NCBI GenBank assembly: GCA_947626945.1
Contig: CANQUC010000017.1
Location: forward strand, 1-45,389
Reading direction: 5' to 3'
DNA length: 45,389 nucleotides
Source of the DNA: an uncultured Lachnospiraceae bacterium
Lineage (GTDB): Bacteria; Bacillota; Clostridia; Lachnospirales; Lachnospiraceae
A program made the position numbers and the translations under genes. The notes beneath the pieces are model-generated. The model did not search any database. It had not been told where the DNA came from and worked only from the letters and a program-made list of their open reading frames with translations. Shown here one piece after another: positions 1-10,928 of this stretch. Within the stretch, counting starts at the first letter, position 1. Each line of letters starts with the position of its first letter.

Positions 1-73
1 CACACCCGGAGGGATTCGAACCCCCGACACGCGGCACCGGAAACCGCTGCTCTATCCCCTGAGCTACGAGTGC
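1..73 (-). tRNA. tRNA-Arg (anticodon CCG)
   Basis: Read on the minus strand this folds into a full cloverleaf: a 7-bp acceptor with a G1-U72 wobble, D arm, a 5-bp anticodon stem around the loop TTCCGGT, and a T arm with TTCGAAT. The anticodon CCG reads the Arg codon CGG. The discriminator base falls on the first base of the window, so any encoded CCA or terminator lies outside it. Confidence 0.93.
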
Positions 74-89
74 ATGTAATACATATGAT

Positions 90-118
90 ATACTAACACT
101 TTTTTTCTGATCTGTCAA
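90..118 (-). promoter_or_regulatory. promoter of tRNA-Arg
   Basis: TTGACA (113-118) and TAGTAT (90-95) are separated by 17 bp on the minus strand and sit just upstream of the tRNA 5' end. Inferred from consensus match and position only. Confidence 0.7.
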
Positions 119-206
119 ACAGCTCCTTTATTTTCAGAAAATGTGCCGCAATCCCGTCTGAAATCTTTCAACTCTTTTTTCTTTTCTATCAATTATACTG
201 TTTTTC

Positions 207-235
207 TTGACAAACCTCCCCAAAAAAGCTATAAC
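207..235 (+). promoter_or_regulatory. sigma-A promoter of the HU gene
   Basis: TTGACA (207-212), 17 bp, TATAAC (230-235), placed about 40 bp ahead of the HU start codon. This near-consensus promoter fits the high expression expected of a nucleoid protein. Confidence 0.8.
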
Positions 236-274
236 AGTATTTGGAAGGAAAAAAATAAGGAGGTACGGTTTAAC

Positions 275-547
275 ATGAACAAATCAGAATTGGTTGCTGC
301 AATGGCAAAAGAGACCAAGCTGTCCAAGAAAGACGCTGAGAGCGCTCTGAACGCATTCACCGCCGCTGTAACTGCCGAACTGAAAAAAGGCGGCAAGGTT
401 CAGCTTGTTGGCTTTGGTACTTTTGAAGTTGCCAAGCGCGCTGCCCGTACTGGCAGAAATCCTGCTACCGGTGCAGAAATGAAGATCAAAGCGTCCAAGG
501 CTCCCAAGTTCAAAGCTGGCAAAGCCCTGAAAGATGCAATCAACTAA
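275..547 (+). CDS. hup: DNA-binding protein HU
   Basis: A 90-residue histone-like protein that bends and compacts DNA as a dimer. The N-terminal helices (MNKSELVAAMAKETKLSKKD) and the signature GFGTFEV near residue 46, followed by the DNA-binding arm around RNPATG (61-66), are diagnostic of HU/IHF. The length is the family norm. The open frame continues upstream to 143, but the start at 275 is chosen because AAGGAGG lies at 257-263 and HU proteins begin exactly at this Met. It has its own promoter and terminator and is therefore monocistronic, transcribed away from the tRNA gene. Confidence 0.97.
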   Translation: MNKSELVAAMAKETKLSKKDAESALNAFTAAVTAELKKGGKVQLVGFGTFEVAKRAARTGRNPATGAEMKIKASKAPKFKAGKALKDAIN

Positions 548-571
548 TCGGAACGACATCATGTAAAGTAA

Positions 572-612
572 AGAGGCCCTTGCGCAGAACGTGCGCAACA
601 GGCCTCTTTTTT
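572..612 (+). terminator. intrinsic terminator of the HU gene
   Basis: The stem AGAGGCC (572-578) / GGCCTCT (601-607) carries an inner TTGCGCA/TGCGCAA stem and is followed by a run of T to 612. It lies between convergent genes. On the minus strand the T run is interrupted, so it may also serve the transglutaminase gene, but less well. Confidence 0.9.
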
Positions 613-635
613 ATCTTTGTCTTTTCTCTGAACCG

Positions 636-1826
636 TTAAAAAATAATGGTCAGAACCAGATACTGTTCTTCATCCCGATAGCTTACGTTTTCTCCCTCAC
701 AAAATGTAAAGACCCCGTTTTCTTCTATCAGATATTTTTTTGCCTGTCTGTAGGCATCCTCCCCGGAAAACCGAAACGTAACGGAAGATTCTCCCTGTTC
801 CTGTCCTTCCCGGATCAGCCTGCCAATCACCTCCGGAGAAAACTCATCAAACAAAAGCCCCGCCTGCACATAATAATTACATGCCGTTGCCGTACAATCG
901 GGAAGGGGCATTTCCATATCGCTTTCATGGGTCTTTTCCAGATCCTCCGTGGTCATGCACAGGAACAGATAATTGATGTCCGAGCGGTTTTCGTCAGGAT
1001 CGCTGAAATTGCTGTCTCCCCATGTGGTATCCACATAATAATACTGCCCTTCCAGACGGATCAGGTTCCAGGCATGGGTCTCTCCTCCCGCTTTGCCGGA
1101 AATGGTGGTGCACTCGATTCCCAGCTTCTGCATCAGATACTGGAAGCTCTTTGCGTAGCCCATACAGACAGAGCGGCCGTACAAAAACGCGCTGCAGATG
1201 TTCTGATTGTCCGGCGCTTCCGTATCATAGCACAGCATTCCGATCAGCCGCTCGTACACATACCGTACACGGTTGGCGTCGCGCTCATACATGGAAACCG
1301 TGTCCGTCAGAATCCGGTCCGCCGCCTCTGTGATCTGTTTCTGTCTTTCGTCTCTGTCCTCTTTCGTATACAGATATTCCGGCTCCACATTCAGGGACTG
1401 CACTTTGTTGCCCCACATGTAGGAAGTTACCGTATAGCCTCCCAGCCAGAACAGCTCCGGATGATCTGCCAGCAAAGCCGTATAGGCCCGATCCACAACA
1501 GCCGTGTCCGCGGCGGACACGGAAAAAACGCTTTCCATCTGCTCCACGCCATTCAGAAACTGGTCATAAACCTGCCGCTCTTCCGAAGAAAGCTGCGCGT
1601 AAGCATAATAGGAAAGCCCCTCCGCCTTTTCGCCGGAGACCTGCTTTGGAGCTTCTATGGTTTTTTCCTGTTCCTCCGGGCCTTTCCCGGAGGCTTCCCT
1701 GCCGCCGTACCGCTCCGTGATCTCATGCCATTTCTGCTGGATCGGTTCGTGAAACCGGACCGCCAGCGCCACGACCAGGACCGCGAAGAGCAGCCGCCCC
1801 AGATTCTTTAAGAACGATCTTGTCAA
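636..1826 (-). CDS. membrane-anchored transglutaminase-like protein
   Basis: A 396-residue protein with one hydrophobic N-terminal segment (about 11-24) expected to anchor it with the rest outside the cell. A transglutaminase-like cysteine protease core follows: Cys221 in VCMGYAKSF, His251 in HAWN and Asp266 in VDTTWGD form the usual catalytic triad. Its substrate cannot be told from sequence; such bacterial domains are often proteases or peptide cross-linkers. The start is TTG, directly abutting the degV stop, with GGGGGA about 10 nt upstream, so it is probably co-transcribed and coupled with degV. It resembles the dockerin-bearing transglutaminase at 15863-17317 around the catalytic centre but lacks the dockerin. 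Confidence 0.8.
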   Translation of the reverse strand: MTRSFLKNLGRLLFAVLVVALAVRFHEPIQQKWHEITERYGGREASGKGPEEQEKTIEAPKQVSGEKAEGLSYYAYAQLSSEERQVYDQFLNGVEQMESVFSVSAADTAVVDRAYTALLADHPELFWLGGYTVTSYMWGNKVQSLNVEPEYLYTKEDRDERQKQITEAADRILTDTVSMYERDANRVRYVYERLIGMLCYDTEAPDNQNICSAFLYGRSVCMGYAKSFQYLMQKLGIECTTISGKAGGETHAWNLIRLEGQYYYVDTTWGDSNFSDPDENRSDINYLFLCMTTEDLEKTHESDMEMPLPDCTATACNYYVQAGLLFDEFSPEVIGRLIREGQEQGESSVTFRFSGEDAYRQAKKYLIEENGVFTFCEGENVSYRDEEQYLVLTIIF

Positions 1827-2696
1827 TTATCTGTATTCCCCCATAAAAAACAGCGCAACCGTGCCCGGCCCTGAATGAGCTCCAATGGTGGGCCCGATGT
1901 AATTGATCATAAAGCTGTCGATGCCAAACCTGGCTTTCACCTGATCGGCCACAAACTGAGCGTCCTCCTGGCAGTCACCGTGGCTGATAAAGATCACGTC
2001 GTTTTCTCCCTGATAATTGGCCAGCTGTTTTTCCATCCGGTCCACCAGGGCAATCAGCGAGCGCTTCCGTCCTCTGACCTTGTCAATATTGATGAGATGT
2101 CCTTCATCATCTACATGGAGAATGGGCTTTACGCCGATCATGGTGCCAAGAAGCGCCGTGGCCTTGGACACCCGTCCTCCACGATAAAGATGGTTCAGAT
2201 CGTCCACCGTAAAATTATGACACAGATGCAGCTTGTTTTCTTCCAGCCACTTTGCTGTTTCTTCCAGGGTCTTTCCCGCTTTTTTCAGCTGTATGGCCTT
2301 ATAAAGGATCAATCCCTCGCCCATGGAAGCGCAGAGGGTATCCACTACTACCACCTTGGCCTCCGGATGCTCTCCCATCAGCTCCTCCGCGCCGACGCGG
2401 GCGCTGCCGCAGCTGCCGCTCAGACCGGAAGAAAACGCGATGTGAAGCACGTCGTATCCTTTTTCCACATAAGAGGCAAACAGTTCCTTCGCCTCTTCCG
2501 GATTGGCCTGGGAAGTCACCGGCATGGAGCCTGCCCGCACCCGCTTATAAAACTCTTTTTCCGGCATTCCGTTATAAAATGAATAGGTTTCACCGTCAAT
2601 GGTATAATTCAGGCTGAGCACGCCTACCTGATTTTCCCTGTAAAAGCTTTCCGGCATATCACAGGTGTTGTCTGTTGTAATCACAAAATCTCTCAC
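1827..2696 (-). CDS. DegV family fatty-acid-binding protein
   Basis: A 289-residue DegV/EDD-fold protein. Family marks are the N-terminal TTDNTCDMP, the TSQANPEE segment, FSSGLSGSCGSA (around 88-99) and a C-terminal GPTIGAHSGPGTV. Known members bind a fatty acid and some act with fatty acid kinase as FakB; no fakA is in this window. The start is GTG with GGGAGG about 8 nt upstream. It lies 45 nt after uxuB with no terminator between, so it is likely in the uxu transcript, although no functional link to uronates is evident. Confidence 0.88.
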   Translation of the reverse strand: MRDFVITTDNTCDMPESFYRENQVGVLSLNYTIDGETYSFYNGMPEKEFYKRVRAGSMPVTSQANPEEAKELFASYVEKGYDVLHIAFSSGLSGSCGSARVGAEELMGEHPEAKVVVVDTLCASMGEGLILYKAIQLKKAGKTLEETAKWLEENKLHLCHNFTVDDLNHLYRGGRVSKATALLGTMIGVKPILHVDDEGHLINIDKVRGRKRSLIALVDRMEKQLANYQGENDVIFISHGDCQEDAQFVADQVKARFGIDSFMINYIGPTIGAHSGPGTVALFFMGEYR

Positions 2697-2741
2697 AGTT
2701 TTATCCTCCCATACTATCCGTTTTTCTGTATGATCCCGCTG

Positions 2742-4355
2742 TCATTGGGTATATTTTTTCAGGGTGGCCCGCACAGCCCCCGGGCCTGCCGTCAGTTCCC
2801 GCAAATATCCGCAGACCTTTTTCGCAAGGCCCGTCCGGTAAAGATCCACTCCAAAGATTTTTTCCATTTTCAATATCGGAGATACGGCCTTTTCCACATC
2901 CTGATCCCCGTTCAGGGAAAGGGACGCCACATAAGGGCATACCGTGTCCAGAAGAGGATCCGGGCTCAGTTCAAAAGGATGGCCCTGGTCATCTACCGCC
3001 ATCAGATACCGGAGCCAGCCGGCAAATACAAGGGGGATCAGCTTCAGGCTGTCCACGTCCAGATCCGGGGACGCCTCATAGGCCCTGATGGTTTCTCCAA
3101 ACCGGATGGCAAGCTTCTGGGACGTATCCGTGGCGATCCGCTGAGGCGTATCGGGCATGAACGGATTGGGCACCCGCACCTTCAGCACTGTATCAATAAA
3201 TTCCCTGGGATCCAGGATTCCCGGATCCACCACCACAGGCAGTCCCTCTGTGTAGCCGATGTTTTCCACCATCTTTACAAGCTCCGGATCTTTCATCTCC
3301 TGTGAGATCTTCTCATATCCCAGAAGGCAGCCAAACACGGCCAGGGTCGTATGAAGCGGATTGAGGCAGGTGCAGACTTTCATCTTCTCCACCTTATCCA
3401 CTGTCTCCCGGTCCGTAAACAGCAGACCTCCTTTTTCCAGGGGCGGCCTGCCGTTTGGAAAGGCGTCCTCCACTACCAGATACTCACATTCCTCCGCATT
3501 GACAAAGGGGGCCACATAGGTATTTTTGGATGTGATCACCGGTTCCAGTTCTTCCACTCCATCCTCCAGAAGAATCTTTTCCACCGAGGCGTCCGGCCTG
3601 GGGGTGATCTTGTCGATCATCGTCCAGGGGAAAGAAACCTTTTCCCGGTCGCAGATGTAATCCCGAAATCCGGCCTCTGCCCTGCCGGCCTCTGTCCACT
3701 TTTCCGCAAAGGCGCGGATGGCGTCATACAGCTTGTCGCCGTTGTGGGAACAGTTGTCGGTGCTCACCATGGCAATGGGCTTCTCCCCGGCCTGATAGCG
3801 GGTGTATAAAAGAGCGGCCACCTTGCCCATATAGCTTTCCGGCCGGTCCGGCCCGGCGGCGAAATCCGCTTCCACGGCGGGAAGCAGCTGCCCTTTTCCA
3901 TCTGTCAGGCTGTACCCTTTCTCCGTAATGGTAAAGGTGCACATCTGCAGAGAATCCTCCGCGAAAATATTTCTCAGACGGCCAAACTGCTCTTCATTTG
4001 CGGAATCCAGCACAAGAGATTCCACAATGCTGCCAATGACCGTTTTTTCCACACTGCCGTTTGCCTTCAGCGTGACCAGAATGTTGTAATCGTCATGGGG
4101 ACGGTTCATTTTTTCAATGATCTCATAGTCAAAGCCTTCCGCCACGACCAGACCCCGGTCCAGCACTCCCTCGTTCAGCAGATTCTGCACCACGTTGGCC
4201 TGAAATGCCTTAAAGATGTTTCCCGCGCCAAAGTGTACCCAGAAAGGGGCTTTCTTTGTGGCTTCCGCCACTGCCCTCCGGTCAAATTTCGGAAGATCAT
4301 AACCTTTTTCTTCCCAGACGTTTCTGTCTGACAGACCCTGTTCATTTAACCTCAT
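2742..4355 (-). CDS. uxuB: fructuronate reductase / D-mannonate oxidoreductase
   Basis: A 537-residue member of the polyol-specific long-chain dehydrogenase family, converting D-fructuronate to D-mannonate with NADH. The N-terminal dinucleotide site is HFGAGNIFKAF (41-51). The catalytic pattern K-x5-N-x2-H is seen in KVCTCLNPLH in the C-terminal half. Length matches UxuB and its mannonate partner uxuA lies immediately upstream. The ATG overlaps the uxuA stop (ATGA), implying translational coupling. Mannitol or altronate specificity is possible for the family, but the neighbour makes fructuronate the best call. Confidence 0.9.
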   Translation of the reverse strand: MRLNEQGLSDRNVWEEKGYDLPKFDRRAVAEATKKAPFWVHFGAGNIFKAFQANVVQNLLNEGVLDRGLVVAEGFDYEIIEKMNRPHDDYNILVTLKANGSVEKTVIGSIVESLVLDSANEEQFGRLRNIFAEDSLQMCTFTITEKGYSLTDGKGQLLPAVEADFAAGPDRPESYMGKVAALLYTRYQAGEKPIAMVSTDNCSHNGDKLYDAIRAFAEKWTEAGRAEAGFRDYICDREKVSFPWTMIDKITPRPDASVEKILLEDGVEELEPVITSKNTYVAPFVNAEECEYLVVEDAFPNGRPPLEKGGLLFTDRETVDKVEKMKVCTCLNPLHTTLAVFGCLLGYEKISQEMKDPELVKMVENIGYTEGLPVVVDPGILDPREFIDTVLKVRVPNPFMPDTPQRIATDTSQKLAIRFGETIRAYEASPDLDVDSLKLIPLVFAGWLRYLMAVDDQGHPFELSPDPLLDTVCPYVASLSLNGDQDVEKAVSPILKMEKIFGVDLYRTGLAKKVCGYLRELTAGPGAVRATLKKYTQ

Positions 4356-5422
4356 GCCTTTGCTCCTTTCTCAATGGCTTCCCAGAGCCCGTTCAGATAA
4401 GCGGCCCCTAAAGCCCGGTCATAAAGGCCGTAACCGGGCATTGCCACCTCGTCCCAGATCATCCGTCCGTGGTCAGGCCGAATGGGCCCCTCAAAGCCGA
4501 TCTCATACAGCGCTTTCATGATCTCGTACATGTCAAAGGAGCCGTCCGACGACAGATGGGCCGCCTCCTCAAAATTATCAGGCGTGATAAATTTCAGGTT
4601 CCGCACATGGGCAAAATGGATTCTGCCTTTCAGAGAGCGGATCATGTCAGGCAGGTCGTTTTCCAGATTGGTTCCGTAGGATCCGGAACAGAAAGTGACG
4701 CCGTTGTGGGGATTGTCCACCATCTTCATCATCCGCAGAATGTTCTTCTTGTTGATGATGATCCGGGGAAGCCCAAATACGCTCCATGCGGGATCATCGG
4801 GATGAATGGCCATGTTGATGTTGTACTGGTCGCACACCGGCATGATCCTCTCCAGAAAATATTTCAGGTTTGCAAACAGCTTCTCGTCGTCCACATCCCG
4901 ATACATCTCAAACAGCTCTTTTACCTTTGCCATCCGCTCCGGCTCCCAGCCGGGCATAACTGAACCGTTCATATCGCCGGCGATGGAATCAAACATCTTC
5001 TCGGGATCCAGGGCGTCCACAGCCGCCTGGGTGTAGGCAAGAACCGTGGAGCCGTCCGCCCGCTTTCTGGCAAGCTCCGTCCGGGTCCAGTCAAAGACCG
5101 GCATAAAATTGTAGCAGACCAGGTGGATATTTTCTTTGCCCAGATTTTCCAGGGTCTGAATATAATTGGCAATATACTGATCCCGGTTTCCGCGGCCTGT
5201 TTTGATATCGTCATGGATGTTTACGCTTTCAATCCCGGCAATGGTAAGGCCCGCGGCCTCCACTTCCTCTTTCAGCGCCCGGATCCGTTCCCTGCTCCAC
5301 ACTTCTCCCGGCTGGGTGTCATATAAAGTGGTGATCACACCTGTGACCCCGGGGATCTGCCGGATCTGTTTTAAGGTTACCGTATCAAATTTGGATCCGT
5401 ACCATCTCAAAGTCATCTGCAT
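4352..5422 (-). CDS. uxuA: mannonate dehydratase
   Basis: Dehydrates D-mannonate to 2-keto-3-deoxygluconate in the hexuronate pathway. The N-terminus MQMTLRWYG and metal-site segments IHPDDP, VTFCSGSYG, HFAHVRN and RPDHGRMIW (His, Cys, His, Asp ligands) identify UxuA. The frame stays open for 61 codons upstream, but homologues begin at the RWYG segment and AAGGAAGGG stands 11 nt ahead of this ATG, so a 356-residue protein is called. It is the first gene of a unit with uxuB, degV and a transglutaminase. The rest of the pathway (uxaC, kdgK, kdgA) is not in the window. Confidence 0.93.
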   Translation of the reverse strand: MQMTLRWYGSKFDTVTLKQIRQIPGVTGVITTLYDTQPGEVWSRERIRALKEEVEAAGLTIAGIESVNIHDDIKTGRGNRDQYIANYIQTLENLGKENIHLVCYNFMPVFDWTRTELARKRADGSTVLAYTQAAVDALDPEKMFDSIAGDMNGSVMPGWEPERMAKVKELFEMYRDVDDEKLFANLKYFLERIMPVCDQYNINMAIHPDDPAWSVFGLPRIIINKKNILRMMKMVDNPHNGVTFCSGSYGTNLENDLPDMIRSLKGRIHFAHVRNLKFITPDNFEEAAHLSSDGSFDMYEIMKALYEIGFEGPIRPDHGRMIWDEVAMPGYGLYDRALGAAYLNGLWEAIEKGAKA

Positions 5423-5483
5423 AAGCGTCACGTCCCTTCCTTTCCTTGGCTGCGCCGGCAGACCGGCGTATCTCTCTGTTTTG

Positions 5484-5512
5484 ATTATACCCTGCTCTTT
5501 CCATTTCCGCAA
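5484..5512 (-). promoter_or_regulatory. promoter of the uxuA-uxuB unit
   Basis: TTGCGG (5507-5512), 17 bp, TATAAT (5484-5489) on the minus strand, about 60 nt ahead of uxuA and just beyond the dnaJ terminator. No operator was recognised. Confidence 0.7.
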
Positions 5513-5603
5513 TAAAAAATACCGGCGGCGCAGTGATTTTTTCTGTTTGATCTCTGTGTCCAAGAGGATCGGGCACTTTCCAAAACCGGATATTTTTGCC
5601 GGC

Positions 5604-5646
5604 AAAAAAGGCGTCCCTCAAGTCGTCTGTGACTTTTGGAACGCCT
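5604..5646 (-). terminator. terminator of the hrcA-grpE-dnaK-dnaJ operon
   Basis: On the minus strand AGGCGTTCC pairs with GGGACGCCT (one mismatch), with an inner AAGTC/GACTT stem, followed by six T. It begins 26 nt after the dnaJ stop. Confidence 0.9.
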
Positions 5647-5672
5647 ATTTTGATCTTCTTTACGGATCTCTT

Positions 5673-6845
5673 TTATTCAAAGGTTTCTTTAAAAATATCC
5701 TTGATGGACTTTTTCTTTTTTTCCCCGGATTCCCCTGCGCTGCTCTTGACGCTGCCTCCGCAGGCCTGATCAAACTTTCGCAGAAGCTCTTTCTGTTCCT
5801 GGTTCAGCCGTTCGGGCACCTGCACCACCAGGGTCACATAGTGATCGCCTCTCACCTCTTTGTTCCGCAGGGTGGGCACGCCTTTTCCTTTCAGCCGGAC
5901 CCGGGTGTCCGTCTGGGTGCCGGGTTTTACGTCATAAAGCACATCCCCGTCTACAGTGCTGATCCTTACCTGGCCGCCAAGAGCCGCCTGAGCAAAGGTA
6001 ATGGGCGCCGTGGAAAAAATGTTGTAATCCTGCCGCTGGAAAATCGGATGGGTGGAAACCCGCACCTCCACCAGCAGATCCCCTCTGGGGCCGCCGTTGG
6101 CGCCGGGCTCTCCTTTTCCCCGGATGCGGATGCTCTGGCCGTCGTCAATGCCCGCAGGCACCGTCACGGCAATCTTCTTCCGCTGGGAAATATATCCGGC
6201 TCCTCTGCAGTCGGGGCACTTTTCTTTGATGACCTTGCCCGTTCCGTTACATTCCGGGCAGGTCTGCACATTCCGCACCATTCCAAACAAAGACTGCTGA
6301 GTATAAACTACCTGGCCTTTGCCGTCGCATTTTTTACAGGTTTCCGGACTGGTACCCGGCTTGGCGCCGCTGCCGCCGCAGGTTTTGCAGTCCTCTTTCA
6401 AAGTGATGTCGATCTGTTTTTCGCAGCCGAAAACGGCCTCCTGAAAAGTCACCCGCACACTGGTCCGCACATTGGCGCCCTGCATGGGCTGATTGGAGGC
6501 ACGGCGGCTTTGCCCGAAACCGCCGAAGCCGCTGAAACCTCCTCCAAACAGGTCGCTGAAAATATCTCCGAAATCAAAGCTTCCGAAATCGAAGCCACCG
6601 GCCCCGCCGGCTCCTCCCTCAAAGGCCGCGTGGCCAAACTGGTCGTACTGCTGCCTCTTTTCGGAGTCGCTTAAAATGGCGTAAGCCTCGGAAGCTTCCT
6701 TAAACTTCGCCTCCGCCTCCTTATTTCCGGGATTGGCATCGGGATGGTATTTTTTCGCCAGCTTACGGTATGCGCTTTTGATCTCATTGTCCGTGGCTGT
6801 CTTAGAAACCCCAAGGACCTCATAGTAATCTCTTTTTTCTGCCAT
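5673..6845 (-). CDS. dnaJ: chaperone DnaJ (Hsp40)
   Basis: A 390-residue type I J-protein that stimulates DnaK ATPase and delivers unfolded substrates. Order of domains: J domain (1-70) with HPD at 34-36; Gly/Phe-rich linker (76-112); four zinc-binding CxxCxGxG repeats at 153-160, 170-177, 196-203 and 210-217; C-terminal substrate-binding and dimerisation region. GGGAGG precedes the ATG. It is last in the heat-shock operon, 48 nt after dnaK. Confidence 0.98.
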   Translation of the reverse strand: MAEKRDYYEVLGVSKTATDNEIKSAYRKLAKKYHPDANPGNKEAEAKFKEASEAYAILSDSEKRQQYDQFGHAAFEGGAGGAGGFDFGSFDFGDIFSDLFGGGFSGFGGFGQSRRASNQPMQGANVRTSVRVTFQEAVFGCEKQIDITLKEDCKTCGGSGAKPGTSPETCKKCDGKGQVVYTQQSLFGMVRNVQTCPECNGTGKVIKEKCPDCRGAGYISQRKKIAVTVPAGIDDGQSIRIRGKGEPGANGGPRGDLLVEVRVSTHPIFQRQDYNIFSTAPITFAQAALGGQVRISTVDGDVLYDVKPGTQTDTRVRLKGKGVPTLRNKEVRGDHYVTLVVQVPERLNQEQKELLRKFDQACGGSVKSSAGESGEKKKKSIKDIFKETFE

Positions 6846-6893
6846 ATCAATGGGCCTCCCGCTTTATCAGGACGGACGCTGTTACATCCTGTC

Positions 6894-8795
<1,902 letters not shown>

Positions 8796-9512
8796 TTAGT
8801 TTGCCACCTTTACCATACTGTGGCGTACCACCGCGTCTCTGTAGGTGTACCCTTTCTGAAACACTTCCGTGATGATGTTCTCGCCCGCCTGTTCATTATC
8901 CTCGTGCATAACCGCATTGTGAAAATTGGGGTCGAACTCCTTGCCCATTGCCTCAATTTCCTGAACTCCGATCTGCTCAAAGACCGTGACCATCTGTTTA
9001 TAGATCATTTCCATGCCCTGAGCCACCGCGTTCTCTTTTTCTTCCTCGGGGATCGCCGCCAGGCCTCTTTCAAAATTGTCCATCACCGGAAGCATTTTCT
9101 CAATGATATCTCTCGCACCCACCTCATACATATGGGTCTTTTCCCGCTCGTTGCGCTTGCGGAAGTTTTCAAACTCCGCCATGGTCCGCCGGATCCGGTC
9201 TGTCAGCTCCTCAATCTGCTGATCCTTTTTATCTTTCTTTTTCTTCTTTCCAAAAAATCCGGACTTTTCTTTTTCTTCCTCTTCCGGCTCCGGATCTTTC
9301 GGTTCTCCGGAATCGTCTTCCTCCGGCGCAGGCTCCTCTTCGGTTTCCTGCCGCGGCTCGTCTGCCGTTTCCGTTTCTTCCGTATCAGTTTCCTCTTTGC
9401 CGGTTTCTTCCTCCTGCAGGGGTTCTTCTTTCGTCTGCTCTCCGGCCGCTTCCGCGGCGGTTTTTGCTTCCGGCTCCTGCCCGTTTCGTTCTTTTTCCTG
9501 TTCCTGGCTCAC
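8796..9512 (-). CDS. grpE: nucleotide exchange factor GrpE
   Basis: A 238-residue GrpE that releases ADP from DnaK. The core from about residue 100 carries the long coiled-coil helix and the segment NFERGLAAIPEEE, ending in a beta domain with HNAVMHED and FQKGYTYRDAVVRHSMVKVAN. The first 100 residues are a strongly acidic, low-complexity tail rich in Glu, Thr and Pro, followed by a Lys-rich patch near 86-94, longer than in typical GrpE. The GTG start has GGAAGGAG upstream. Confidence 0.96.
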   Translation of the reverse strand: MSQEQEKERNGQEPEAKTAAEAAGEQTKEEPLQEEETGKEETDTEETETADEPRQETEEEPAPEEDDSGEPKDPEPEEEEKEKSGFFGKKKKKDKKDQQIEELTDRIRRTMAEFENFRKRNEREKTHMYEVGARDIIEKMLPVMDNFERGLAAIPEEEKENAVAQGMEMIYKQMVTVFEQIGVQEIEAMGKEFDPNFHNAVMHEDNEQAGENIITEVFQKGYTYRDAVVRHSMVKVAN

Positions 9513-9603
9513 TTTTCTTCTCCTTCCCCAGCACCTCTTTTGTCATAACCGTGCTGTTCTGCCGGCCTGCGCCGGCTCTTTATGTGAAACGCTTTTTCAG
9601 ATC

Positions 9604-10647
9604 CTAGGATTTTTCAAAGATCTGATCCAGCTGGATCATCAATGTTTTTAAGGTGTTGACCACGTTTTCATAATCCATCCGCTTGGGCCCGATGATCCCA
9701 ATAGTGCCTTTCATGCCTTTGCCCAGATCATAGGTGGCGGTCACCACGCTGCAGTCTTTCATGGCCTGTACAGGCGTCTCGTTTCCGATGTATACCTGAA
9801 TGCCGTTTTTGCCTCCCTCTGTCTCCGAATCTTCAAGCGTTCTGGAGATCAGAGACGCCAACTGCTGCTTTTCCTCAAAGGTGCTGATCAGCTCCTTGGC
9901 TCTCTGGCTGTCGGAAAGCTCCGGGTACTTGAAAATATTTGTGGCGCCGCTGGTAAAGATCTCTACGTCCTCTTCCTCATGAATGGCCTGGGCAACCGCG
10001 TCCAGCACCTCGCTGACCAAAGCTCCGTGATCTCCCGCCTGCTCCTTCATGCCGGTGATCACATCCAGATTGATCTCGTCCATGGTAAGTCCGTTTAAAT
10101 GGGTGTTTAACAGCAGATTCAGGCGGAACAGTCCCTCCGGATCCACCGTCTCCCCAATGGGGATCATTTTGTTTTTTACCACGTTGCCTTCCAGCACGAT
10201 CACCGCCAGGATCTGGCCCTCTTCCATCTGAGTCAGCTGAATGAATTTTACCTTGCTGCGGTTATACTGAGGAGAGGAGATCATAGCCGCGTAGTTGGTG
10301 TTGCTGGCAAGAACCTTTGCCACCTGCTTCAGCACCTTTTCCATCTTGCCCTGCCGCTCGATCATCAGCTCTTTCAGCTCATGCACTTCCCGCTGCTGTT
10401 CTTCCATCAGCTGGTCTACATAGAACCGGTAGCCTTTGTCAGACGGGATCCGGCCTGCGGAAGTATGGGGCTGTAAAATGTATCCCAGTTCTTCCAGGTC
10501 CGCCATCTCATTTCGGATGGTAGCGGAACTGAGGTTCAGGTCGGAGTATTTGGAAATGGTTCTGGAACCTACCGGCTCGCCGGTTTCCAGGTAGTTGCGA
10601 ATGATCGCTTTTAAGATCTTTATTTTTCGGTCATCCAGTTCCTCCAC
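9604..10647 (-). CDS. hrcA: heat-inducible transcription repressor HrcA
   Basis: Repressor of class I heat-shock genes; binds CIRCE and is activated by GroEL. Winged-helix region at the N-terminus (VGSRTISKYSDLNLSSATIRNEM), with the typical GYILQPHTSAGRIPSDKGYR segment, then the GAF-like and dimerisation regions. The start is uncertain: GTG at 10647 gives VEELDDRKIKIL, matching family N-termini and preceded by AGAGGTGG; another GTG at 10656 would add three residues. About 90 nt separate it from grpE, holding a GC-rich hairpin (GCCGGC repeat near 9561-9576) that might affect message processing. Confidence 0.95.
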   Translation of the reverse strand: MEELDDRKIKILKAIIRNYLETGEPVGSRTISKYSDLNLSSATIRNEMADLEELGYILQPHTSAGRIPSDKGYRFYVDQLMEEQQREVHELKELMIERQGKMEKVLKQVAKVLASNTNYAAMISSPQYNRSKVKFIQLTQMEEGQILAVIVLEGNVVKNKMIPIGETVDPEGLFRLNLLLNTHLNGLTMDEINLDVITGMKEQAGDHGALVSEVLDAVAQAIHEEEDVEIFTSGATNIFKYPELSDSQRAKELISTFEEKQQLASLISRTLEDSETEGGKNGIQVYIGNETPVQAMKDCSVVTATYDLGKGMKGTIGIIGPKRMDYENVVNTLKTLMIQLDQIFEKS

Positions 10648-10717
10648 GATTTCCACCTCTTTTTCTGATACCGTTCCCCAAATCCGGCTGATTCATACGA
10701 TGATATCCGGTTTTTTA

Positions 10718-10744
10718 TTAGCACTCGATATATCAGAGTGCTAA
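10718..10744 (-). promoter_or_regulatory. CIRCE operator
   Basis: TTAGCACTC-N9-GAGTGCTAA is a perfect match to the CIRCE inverted repeat, the HrcA binding site. It lies a few bases after the predicted transcription start, so bound HrcA would block the promoter, and it would also be in the 5' leader of the message. Confidence 0.98.
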
Positions 10745-10755
10745 CATCCTCATAT

Positions 10756-10784
10756 AATGTATCACTAAGATTTTCCATTGTCAA
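10756..10784 (-). promoter_or_regulatory. promoter of the hrcA operon
   Basis: TTGACA (10779-10784), 17 bp, TACATT (10756-10761) on the minus strand, immediately upstream of CIRCE. Confidence 0.8.
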
Positions 10785-10847
10785 CAGTTTTTTGTGAAAT
10801 ATATGTGTTCGGCCAAAAGAACCCAAAATTGCCTCCAAACGCAATTA

Positions 10848-10917
10848 AAGGGCGCCTCCATACAATAGCCGGTTTCCGCTTTCCGGCAGAAATCGGTTCT
10901 TGTATGAAAGCGCCCTT
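10848..10917 (-). terminator. long hairpin, possible terminator of the sugar-kinase unit
   Basis: AAGGGCGC (10848-10855) pairs with GCGCCCTT (10910-10917), CATACAA (10859-10865) with TTGTATG (10900-10906), and GCCGG/CCGGC forms an inner hairpin. It follows the kinase gene on the minus strand. The downstream T run is short and broken, so Rho-independent function is uncertain; it may instead protect the 3' end. Confidence 0.55.
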
Positions 10918-10928
10918 ACTTGGGATCA

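Noticed and set aside
591-1811. 406-codon plus-strand frame opposite the first transglutaminase
   Set aside because: No family features; the minus-strand frame has an intact catalytic triad and membrane anchor.
9545-9590. GCCGGC hairpin between hrcA and grpE as a terminator
   Set aside because: No T run follows on the minus strand and grpE continues the operon; at most a processing or stability element.
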